NCBI RefSeq assembly: GCF_963678635.1
Contig: NC_087066.1
Coordinates: forward strand, 17,049,275 to 17,113,274
Reading direction: 5' to 3'
DNA from: Symsagittifera roscoffensis
Lineage: Eukaryota; Xenacoelomorpha; Acoela; Convolutidae
DNA: 64,000 nt
Position numbers and translations under genes: made by a program. Position 1 is the first letter of the stretch. Each line of letters starts with the position of its first letter. Shown here piece by piece: positions 54,634 to 64,000 of this stretch. The notes under the pieces were generated by a model. That model was not told the origin of the DNA. It did not search any database and saw nothing but the letters and a program-made list of their open reading frames with translations.

Positions 54634-57600
54634 ATGGAAGAAGAATACGATGTAATTGTTCTGGGCACTGGATTATCGGTAAGGCAATTCAGTTCCTTTA
54701 AACGCTATTATTTTTGATGCGATGCAAAAGTTCCTGAAAACTTGATCCAACATCTTCGCATTTCATTTTAGGAATGTATTCTTTCTGGAATTCTATCTGT
54801 GGAGGGTAAAAAAGTTCTCCATATGGACAGGAACCAATATTACGGAGCTGAGAGTGCGTCATTGACGCCTCTTAATGCTGTCTTTGAGCGTTTCAAAAGA
54901 GAAATACCGGCTGATGTGGAGAAATTCGGTCGAGGGAGAGATTGGAATGTCGACTTGATTCCAAAGTTTTTGATGGCCGACGGGAAACTAGTTAAAACGT
55001 TGCTGGCTACTGGTGTGACTCGCTATCTGGAGTTTAAAATGGTTGAAGGCAGTTACGTGTACATGAGCGGAGGAAAGAAGAACGGGAAAATATCTAAAGT
55101 TCCGGCTAGTGAAACCGAAGCGCTGAAATCGGGTATAATGCAATTTAAACTCTTCTGAATCGCTAATACCTGAAACGAGATTTAATCTTATGATAAGCAA
55201 GGGTATTGCAATCGGGTTCTAGGCTCTAGACTTTTTCCCCCGTAAACAACTGTGTTCACAAAACTCTTCTCATCTGGACTCATTTCCCTAAAGTCTCTTA
55301 GCAGCCTATTTATCGCTACAGATAACCAATTTACCGCTACTGATATATGTTTAAGCTTGTTGGTATTTTAAATATCTACCCTGTTCAATTTTTTTTTATG
55401 TCGTTTGTAATTTTACCAACTCGATTTGTTAAAAAAATTTTCGTTTTTTTCCTTTTCGGCTTGATAGGTTTCGTCCTTTATTTTATCGGCTTACTGGCCG
55501 CATATCGCCTCTTTTGACGAGCAAAAAGAAGTGTGTGTGTGTGTGTGTGTTGAGGGTGAGGGGGACCTCATAACTTTCAAAAAGTCTTAAAATTTTGATT
55601 TTTTCTGTTTCCGTCTGAATAAGTTTCGGCCTATATTATCTCGGCTTATTGGCCTCATATTGCGTTGTTCGATGAGCAAAAAAGTTTTTTTTTAATGTAT
55701 GTTGGTGGTTTGAACGCAAGGGGACTTTATAACTTAAAAGTAGTCTGAAGTTTAATTTTTAGTTCGACCTAAGTTTCGGCGTACAATATATCCGCTGTGC
55801 GTCATCATATTGCGTCATTCGAGGAGTGAAAAAGTTTTTGCATGTGTGTGTTTTGAAGGTGAGGTGGACTTAATAACTTTTTATCAGTCTAAAACTTGTT
55901 TGGTTTTTTCCGGCTTTTTTAATGTTTTTTTTTCGTCTTAATAGGTTTTGGCCTTTTTTATATCGGCTTAGTGGCCTTATTATGTATAATTTGATGGGCG
56001 AATAAAGTGAGCACTATATGAATTTTTATAAATCATGTTGATTTTTTTTTCAGCTTGAAGGGTTTCTGCTAAGGTGTTTTTGGCTTTGTTACCGCCTGGT
56101 AAATTTTCTTTCGACGCGAATTTTACATTCTATCGTCTTGGCTTGTTTTTAGTTTCAAAACTAGCTTTATTCATTTGGATAGATCTAGTTTAAATATCTG
56201 ATTGTAAATCAAACCATGGTGCTATACAGGCTCAGCTGAGAAATCGATATTTCATCCGAAAGGACTTTTTTCGACAAATGAGTTTTTTTAGTCTTTTGGA
56301 ACCAGGATTACAAACTCAATTTGCTACCCAATTTTGACAACTGAAATTTGCATCAAATGTGAATGATGACAAAAGTAACCACTGCCGCATTATCCATACT
56401 TATTTGAGTTCAAATGCTAGCAGTTATTGCTGCCATGACATGCCTTTAGTACTTATTTGAATATTTTTTGTGGTAGATCTAATGGGAATGTTCGAGAAAA
56501 AGAAGTTTGCAAAATTTCTGAGCTGGGTTCTGGAGTTCCAAAAAGAAGATCCAAAAACCTGGAAAAACTTCACCGAGCAGACAACCATGCAACAGGTGTA
56601 TGACTCTTTCGGAGTGGATAAGAACACAATTGACTTCACAGGACATGCGATTGCTCTTTTCAGAGACGAAGAGTAAGTTGCGACATGGCACAATCAAAAA
56701 GATACCATTAAGCACAGAAAATTTGAATAGTTTCCAGTAGAATATTCTTTTAAAAATTTTCGTTGATTACTTGCCCCTATATTGGCTATATACTTCTATT
56801 GCATGCCTCAAATTTTCTGATCTTACTTAATAGGGTTCAAGCCATGCAATTCATCTAATTGAATTAAAAAGTGATTAAAAAGTTTCGATTTTTATTTTTT
56901 AGTTGTTTTCGGAAAGTTTTTTGACTCAGCATATGAATTACTTAATCGCATCAGCATATGAATTACTTTATCTAGGTACCGCCAACGTCCATTTATGGAG
57001 ACAGTAGACAAAGCACAGCTGTATTACTCCTCACTCACTCGCTACAGTGACCAGGACAAGAAGCAGAGTCCCTCCCCTTACCTCTACTGTCTCTATGGGT
57101 TGGGGGAGTTGCCGCAAAGTTTCGCCAGGTTGTCCGCTATCTACGGAGGGACGTACATGCTAGGAGTCCCTGTGGATGTGGAACTGAATGACTCTGGAAC
57201 ATTTGTGGCTGTCAAGTCAAAAGAAGGGGTTAGATGATGCATGATTGTCATGCAGAACCTTAAATCATCAATTCAGCAAAAATGTTGCGTTATTTTTTCT
57301 AGTTTTCGGTTGAGGAATACTCTGATTTATGTTTCTAAATAAATGAAATATTTTGCGTTCTTTTTCGTTTCAAAATTTATAAGTTGAAAATAAGGTTGCT
57401 AATTTTGCAAGTATCAACTGTTTCTTCAAAATTATATGAAGTTGCTATGGTCTGTGAAAGTTTGAAGCTCACAACAACCGTTTCCTTACCATTCAGACGC
57501 TAAAAAATACTTTCTTTAAAAGAAAACTCGGCTTGGGTTTTTGTTTATAAAACTAACAGAAAACCATTCAAGTTTGGTCTTTCTCAAGTTTGGGAATTGT

Positions 57601-60600
57601 TTGCTTGAAGGTAGCGAAGGCGAAAATGGTGATTGGAGACCCCTCCTACTTCCCGGATAAAGTGGAGAAGTGTGGCCAAGTGGTGAGGGCCATCTGCTTC
57701 CTGGACCACCCAGTGTCAGACACCAACAACGCCAACTCCGCTCAGATCATATGTCCCGCTTCACAGCTCAACCGAAAAACAGGTAGCTGCTTGACTTTTC
57801 CTTGTTAATGTGTTATTCACTTGCGAGAGATACTGTTGCTGTTAATTTCAAATGCAGGCTGCACTGACATGCTCAGTTTCTGAAAAAATCCAAAAAAAAT
57901 TACCTGGTTTATCGTTCAAACAAAAAAGACGAGTTTTTATCGGATTTGTGGTTTTCGTACGAATTTCCATCGGGTCATTTTATGTTCCTTTCCAATGCGT
58001 TTTTTTATATGGTACGCTTGTTTAGCAACCCAAATTCCAAACAATGGTTTTTGTTTTAATTTAAATCGGTTATACTATAATTGAAAATTGTTTTTACACA
58101 AGCGAAGCGTGTGTATCATTACGAAGATTTTTCTAACCGAAGTCGTAAATAAAAGTGCTGATTTGGTGGCATTTTTGTTATATTTCAATTTAATAATATA
58201 TAAGCCTAATCATATTTAAGCTCATGGAAAATGTTTGCAATTTTCGCAGAGATTTCAATTTTCCTTAAAAACTACTGTATTGATTTTCAAAAAAAGTTAC
58301 TAATGGGAAAATTGGCTGCTCTCCTATGTGTCTGCGTATTTTTTTAGTCTCTTTTCATTGTACCGCAAGTTTTACCGCCTTCGAAATTTTCAGTAAGAGG
58401 ATTTTTGGCCTATTTGTTTTCAACTTCTTCGTTTCTTCAAATATTAAATGCACAAATCTGAGATGAGGGTTTCAATCAAAAGAAAAACTTGGATATCTCC
58501 CCTTTTCTCAAAAACTACCCTGCCAATGCGGAGAATAAGGGTTTAATCGAAAGAAAAAAACATTTATGCAAGTCTCACCAGCGCAAGCGGTAAGCGTTTT
58601 GAACTAAATATGGCCTTAGAAATTGTCAGTTGTTTTTGAAAGGTTGCCAATTTTTTTGGAAAGTTATTTTTAAAAAAAACTAACCTGCTGAATCTTAGTT
58701 AATACTAGTTAAATCTGACATTAAGTGTTCAGTTTAAAAAATTCAGTGTAGGGAAATCTTCAATTTGAAAATCAGATGCTGTTCCCATGCTTAAGTAGAG
58801 AGAAGCTTATGGTTGTAGTAAAAGTCAAGTTTTGCAATTCTTTCGACTATTTGTTCGAATACTACCCAGACAAATCTGAGAAGAAGACTTCAATTAAAAG
58901 AACGATTAGCAGTTTTCGCCACTGAACAATCTGTTAATCGCCTATGTAAGCAGGGAAACACCAGGTTTTTGCGTAAATAACATTTGTTGTAATTACGCAT
59001 TTCCGTATCAGTACAATATATGATTAAAAATATTATAACAGGTAGATCCAGCATTAACTGGGCCACTCTTTTACTTTCAAGTGACCGTTGCGTAGATGCA
59101 GGACGTGAGACTCCTAATCAACAGGTCGGATATTAAAATCAGGAACATTCAAATAGAATTATTTTTTGGTCGAATTTTTGCTGCATAACTGCTACAATTT
59201 GATAAACTGTAGCTGCGTTATTGGTGGCTAGTCTTAGTAAAATAACAAGCGGCCGTGGAACAGATATGCGAACGTGTTACTCCTAATCTCCAAAAATTCT
59301 TTTCAAGATACTTTTTAAATTTATTCTTTATTTCCCTTTTTATTTTGTGTTTTGCCTGTTTAGAGCTCTTTGTTCTATTTCCTCACTTGTTTGTAAAATT
59401 CTGATTTTTAATGATCATATTCATTTTTGTTATTTAGTTTTTCGAATTTTATAACGGCTTAGTCAAATTGCTTCCAAGGTGTAAAATTTTGACTTTATTT
59501 AATAAATTTCTGAACTTAATTTTTCCAAAAAAGTCATTGATGAGGTTAATTTTGAAATGAAAAAGTTCGGACTTTGTATATATTATTTGAGAAATTTAAT
59601 ATACGTTAGAGAAATTTAATATTGTTTGAGAAATTTGATGTATTCAGACTTTTATTTGTTCCGTATCGTCTTTTGGGATGTGCATCAAATAGACAACATG
59701 CATTGATAGTTTTCAGTCAACAAACCAATTTGAAACTACTCAAATTTGTTTACTTGAAAGAGTGTACGAATGGTGATGAGGTATTAAAATTAAAAAATGC
59801 CTTTTTTAACCGAAATTATTCGAATAAGTTGATATATGATTAAATTTTATGTAAAACGAATTGCTTAAGGTTTTACGGAGATTAAAATGGTAGTTTGTTT
59901 AGCAAAAATAGCCTTATAATTAGACATTGGTAAATATGTCTATAAATTATATTTTAAGTACTTTTTAATCGCCATTCTGATATGTATTGTATGTGTTATG
60001 TTCTGTGTTGTAGACGTCTATATCTGCTGTGTGTCATCTGCACATGCAGTGGCCTCCAAGGGCAAGTATATAGCAGTGGTGGGAGCCACAGTGGAAACAG
60101 AACAGCCAGAAGAAGAGGTGAAGAGTGTACTGCATATTCTGGGCAGTCTAGCATGCGAGTGAGTCCTCAATTATCCATTACTGCAAACGGCACTATGAGT
60201 TTTAGTTTTTACAGTAGCGGCTCAATATTGTTCCGATCACATATGTTTTAGTTTTAAGTGCAATTCAAATAGACATTCATAAGCTAGAGTAGAATCTATT
60301 TGGCGTGAAGGATTTATTTTGGAGAAGGATTTGTTTGAAGTTATTGGATTGCGTTATCATACAACATGTCCCAAAATGAACACATTAGCTTATAGTGTCA
60401 TTTAAACAGACATTCATAAACTAGAGCTACCCCATTATTTTTGAATAAAAACTTATTTGGCGTGAAGGAGTTGTGTTGAAGTTACTGGTTTGCGTTAGCT
60501 CACGAAATGTCGCAAAACAAACAAATGTGGTCACAACATAGTCTCTTAGAATTCGGTTTTGTTTTGACGCTTAATTTGTGAGAATGCTGCATCTGGTAAT

Positions 60601-62461
60601 TCTTGCCAATCTTTGCTATTGCCTGTTCGCTATGTCCACTAACTTGTCATTGTAAAGGGTTGCTGAAATTCGAAGAGTTTTAAGATTAGTTTTGCTTGTA
60701 AAACTCGAAAAAAAAATCAGTTTGTTGTTTCCTTCAGATCATTAACTTTTTTCCGACTGTTGTCTATGTTTATAAAAAATTATATTACTTGAATTTTTAC
60801 AAAGTAGCTGAGGAGTAGTGAACAAGTATAGACGGTTGCTGTGCAAGTAGCCTAAAGTTTCGACCACAATCATAAAAAAAAACAGATTTTTTTCACATTG
60901 TTTCGTTTTTTATTCGCAGTGTGATGAGAGAATCTGAATAAAAGCCTAAAATAAGGCATAATTGATATTAATTGCAAATTAGGTACACTACACAACAGTT
61001 GTCTGCAAAAATAAATGAAATTTTTTCCATTGAAAGCGATAAAATAGAAGCCGATTATCATTTGTGGTACCTGATTCTGCGTGGAAAAAAAACTAAAACA
61101 TCCGAATACAACCCCCCCCCCCTCCTATTTTCAATGATCGGAAGTTGCAGAAACCAAAAGCTCCTCCTCAGTTTCAACGTTTTTTTGGAGAAATTGTAGC
61201 TGTAGTTAACAATAGAAGTATTTCCAGTTTCTAATCAATTACGTAGCTGTTCATCTGATTGCTCTTTGTATTCGGACTGGGAATTGTATTATTTGGTTTA
61301 GTTTTTTTTACGTGATTGTGTTTCCCTGTCATTTACCTTTCTTTGCCTTTTGCATTCTCCAACGCGAATATTGAGTGATATCTGAATTAACTTATCGATA
61401 AAATTATCGGTCTGTCCCTTCAGCAAATAGTTATTGCTGCAACTTTCTCTCGGCTGAGCCATTGCTGTTTTTGTACATGTGTCTTCTTTTTTACAATGCC
61501 TATTTTCTATACCTGATTATCAAGACGTTTTTTGTTGCTGTTCGAAAAGATTTTGATCAATTGTCAGGAAGACCTACGGAAAAACGCAGATTAAGCAATT
61601 CGCATCCGCTCTTTTGCTGCTTAATCCTTTTCTGATTTGAGTTTAGACCGTTCATCTATGTGCAGGACCTCTATAGACCGACAGACCTGGGACGAGAATC
61701 GAAGGTACGGTTGTTTACTTTCAAGGAACAGTCCCTCATGGCAGAAGAACAGAATGACAAATTGTTAGATCAGCAAACAAATCAGAATTAGTAAATCGGA
61801 AAGAAAGTGTGGCAACTCAGTCATAACTTTTTGAGAATTTGAAGGCCTGTGATTAACTGAACTTTTATGCCATTCAGACTTTCTGCCATGAAAACAGCGC
61901 CCCTAGGCATCATCAAGTCGATGAAAAAAGCACGTTGAGTGAGAATTGTATGCGACATGGTGTATTTAAATTGGAGTAGTGTTTTCATGCAGAAGGTAGC
62001 CAATTTGAGCCACTGGGATAATAACTCTTTCTAATCCAATTACCTTGACACGGATGATGAATTCATGTTGCAATTTTCTTCCTTGGTGCACAAATAGAGA
62101 CATGTTAAACTTAAAATGACTTAATATCAACCAGAAATATTCAAAGTTTGATCGAATATTGATCAATACTTAGTGATGAAAATGAACTAGTGAACATTCC
62201 ATGTATGGCTTTGCTGGTTAAAAAAATGTAACTGATAACTTTTTAATCTTTGCGTATGAAAATGGTAAGAAGTTTCAAAGCTATGTTTGTTCTGATTCTA
62301 ATTTGTAACAGGTGTTCATTACGAAGAGTTACGACGCGACCACTCACTTCGAGACCACATGTGACGACATCGAGAGTGTCTACGAGAGATGCACTGGACA
62401 GAAACTGGACCTGGAGAAACTGTCATCCAAATTGGTCACACCAGACGCCGGATCTTTCTGA
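54634..62461 (+). CDS. GDI: Rab GDP-dissociation inhibitor (GDI), 8 coding exons, 459 aa
   Basis: GDI extracts and chaperones GDP-bound, prenylated Rab GTPases between membranes and cytosol. Exons: 54634-54678, 54772-55132, 56477-56672, 56976-57228, 57611-57782, 60014-60158, 61647-61704, 62312-62461. All introns are GT-AG, phases agree throughout, and the total is 1380 bases including TGA. Conserved GDI/REP blocks are present: [17 protein letters not shown] (exons 1-2), [39 protein letters not shown] (exon 3), [20 protein letters not shown] (exon 4), and [14 protein letters not shown] (exon 8). The length is close to the ~447-residue animal norm. Exon 5's acceptor (GCTTGAAG) is pyrimidine-poor and leaves the loop one residue shorter than I would expect, so that boundary is the least certain. 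Nothing suggests inactivation. Confidence 0.95.
55455..56010. repeat. Degenerate ~150-170 bp tandem repeat in GDI intron 2
   Basis: Four diverged units share, in order, an AGGTTTCGGCCT-like box, ATCGGCTTACTGGCC, CATATTGCG, TTCGATGAGCAAAAAAG, a TGTGTG tract, a GGTGAGGGGACTT box, and ATAACTTT..AGTCT. The box starts are near 55465, 55618, 55768 and 55940. The divergence indicates an old local amplification. Confidence 0.7.
55531..55550. repeat. (GT)10 microsatellite
   Basis: Ten GT dinucleotides lie within the first unit of the intron-2 repeat. The other units have shorter TGTG tracts at the same place. Confidence 0.95.
57783..60013 (+). other. Long GDI intron 5, no further feature seen
   Basis: This is 2.2 kb of AT-rich intron. 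Short frames lack recognisable domains, and no transposon ends or RNA genes are evident. Confidence 0.6.
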
Positions 62462-62588
62462 AGATTTGAATTCTGATATCTTGATTTAAAATGAATTTTG
62501 AAAAATAACGTGAAAAGTAAACAAAATAGCGGGTCTAGTCATTGGCTACTCGGACTTCGACGAGTTATGATTGCTCCGTTTTTTATCC

Positions 62589-62594
62589 AATAAA
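62589..62594 (+). promoter_or_regulatory. Polyadenylation signal AATAAA of GDI
   Basis: A canonical AATAAA lies 128 bases after the GDI stop codon, followed by a GT/T-rich stretch (CTGCCTGTTCGATTTCCGGTT). It is a reasonable 3' end for the transcript. Confidence 0.6.
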
Positions 62595-62965
62595 ATGCTG
62601 CCTGTTCGATTTCCGGTTTAATGTCTTCTGGAAACGGGTTCTATCTGACTATTCTTACCTCCTTTACTCATCGTTCTTTCCATTCAATACATGCTACCCA
62701 ATCTACTTCTAAATGTGCTATTAAATCCGAAAATGTATTTAATTTTATATTAAAATGTTTATCAATGTTATGTCAGTAAAAATAATTGACTTGCTTTATT
62801 AATTTATTGTCTTGAAGAAACCAACAGTTGTTCATGTCGGTTAGTTAACGGGCTCAGTTTTGTTTTAAAAATACGTAATATGAAAAGCTCAATTATGAAT
62901 TGTAGATTCTTCCGAGCGAAATGATGTCATTGATTTTTTTTTTCACTACCGGAAACCTGTTGCAG

Positions 62966-63035
62966 CGAATTGAAACCAGGAATTCACACTATGAAAAGCA
63001 TATCAAGACAGGCCAAGCTCCGAACAGAGAAGATG
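62966..63035 (+). other. Possible exon of a downstream gene or alternative 3' exon (weak)
   Basis: Seventy bases between TGTTGCAG and GTATGAG stay open as RIETRNSHYEKHIKTGQAPN and a few more residues, with plausible splice sites on both sides. No protein family is recognised, and chance is a real alternative in 1.5 kb of flank. Confidence 0.2.
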
Positions 63036-63325
63036 GTATGAGACATTAAGAGATGCAATGGTCTATTGCAATATATTCTTGGAACGTTCATCGGTTCTAC
63101 AGACGAATACTTTTTTAGCCTAAACTTAGTTATTCGAACCAAGGACGAGATTGTGTCACAGGCTAGGAGTTGAGTGGGTACTAACCCTTGCCTATTCTAG
63201 CTCAATAATGAATGGTTTTTAACTTAATACTTCATTTGTGATGTTCATACAAACTGAATGTTACCTTCTCTATGAAACGTTGTATTTCATATGTAAGCGA
63301 AATTAATTCTTATGGGAAACTGAAA

Positions 63326-63459
63326 CAGGGTGGCCACAGTATCAGTGCCAAATCAATGCAAAGCATGATTGTCAGTGCCAGAAAATGAATATCAGTGCCA
63401 GTTTTTTTTTCACAGCACTTCTTTACTGACGCCATTTCTCAGACACTGTGGCCACCCTG
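63326..63459. mobile_element. 134-bp MITE with 15-bp perfect terminal inverted repeats
   Basis: The ends are CAGGGTGGCCACAGT (63326-63340) and its exact inverse ACTGTGGCCACCCTG (63445-63459). Both sides are flanked by TGAAA (63321-63325 and 63460-63464), a 5-bp target duplication. The interior repeats ATCAGTGCCA-like words three times. There is no coding capacity, so it is a non-autonomous DNA transposon. The superfamily is uncertain; the CAGGG start fits several cut-and-paste groups. Confidence 0.8.
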
Positions 63460-64000
63460 TGAAAGCAGTCGAAACGACGATGGTCCAGATCATTGCAACT
63501 ATTGTACTTTATTTAGGCAATATACACACACTACCATCTATTTCTATTCCGGGAAAAGAACTTGATTAACCAAACTGAAAATTGATGACAACAAGAACAA
63601 CCTATAATTGAAGAAAATGAAGCATATTTCAACGACAGTTTTCGTAATAAAAATTACACATTTTTTAATAGAAATTTATCATCAAATTTTCAAACTTTTT
63701 CGATGACAACAGCCATGCATAGATACATCTATACATAAACACACATACACGCATAAATATACATACATACACATGCACGTAATAATATAACATAGACACA
63801 TTTAATTCCTGATTTGCAATCAAATTTCGTTCAATGATTTAAACATATTCACTTTAAAGTCGAGTGTCTGGTTACAATACAAGTTTTCTGTAGGTCTAAT
63901 TTGTATATTGTCTGGCTGCGGAAAAACACTAAGTGACAAGGTTTTTGAGCTATATGTCACATCAGCACATCAAGAAAACTAAAAACTATAACATAAATTA

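Noticed and set aside
63720-63790. ACATACAC-rich stretch as a satellite
   Set aside because: Only a short, irregular simple-sequence tract with no repeat unit.

Overview
The window is AT-rich animal DNA. One intact multi-exon gene can be recognised: a Rab GDP-dissociation inhibitor (GDI) on the + strand with eight coding exons (54634-62461). The rest is almost entirely repeats. GDI is too widely conserved to place the organism more closely than an invertebrate-like metazoan; the non-LTR reverse transcriptase family seen here is one I know mainly from cnidarians and other marine invertebrates.

Layout. (1) 0-7 kb: tandemly duplicated, decayed fragments, + strand, of a protein family whose only long version in the window is the giant ORF of the LTR retrotransposon described below. 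(2) 7.3-11.9 kb: three tandem copies of a ~1.5 kb non-coding unit with a recurrent hairpin-plus-T-run segment. (3) 12.2-29.9 kb: alternating blocks of a broken non-LTR retrotransposon (N-terminal region, RT with YADD, Cys/His motif and PD-(D/E)XK-like endonuclease) and truncated copies of the GDI 5' end (5' flank, exon 1, first ~35 bases of exon 2). The same GDI/retroelement junction recurs, so this is a tandem segmental amplification, not repeated insertion. (4) 29.9-52.5 kb: a very young, unusually large (~22.6 kb) Ty3/gypsy-type LTR retrotransposon on the - strand. Its 885-bp LTRs differ at one base that I could find, and it is inserted in the last non-LTR copy with a short target duplication. 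(5) 52.5-54.6 kb: the remaining non-LTR tail and the GDI 5' flank. (6) 54.6-62.5 kb: GDI. (7) 62.5-64 kb: sparse sequence with a 134-bp MITE.

The LTR element is the most interesting object. In element order it has a 2.5 kb leader with a minisatellite; a 2339-aa Gag-Pol frame ending at an in-frame TAA inside the integrase; a 591-aa frame carrying the integrase C-terminus and a degenerate OARD1-like macro domain; a 441-aa coiled-coil protein; and, in an overlapping +1 frame, a ~2412-aa protein of unknown family with a degenerate SGNH/GDSL-hydrolase-like domain near its N-terminus. The whole element, LTRs, leader and coding sequence alike, is full of the hexamer CTCAAG (+ strand; CTTGAG on the element strand), at roughly ten times chance, in contrast to the flanking DNA. 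Annotated families do not explain this signal.
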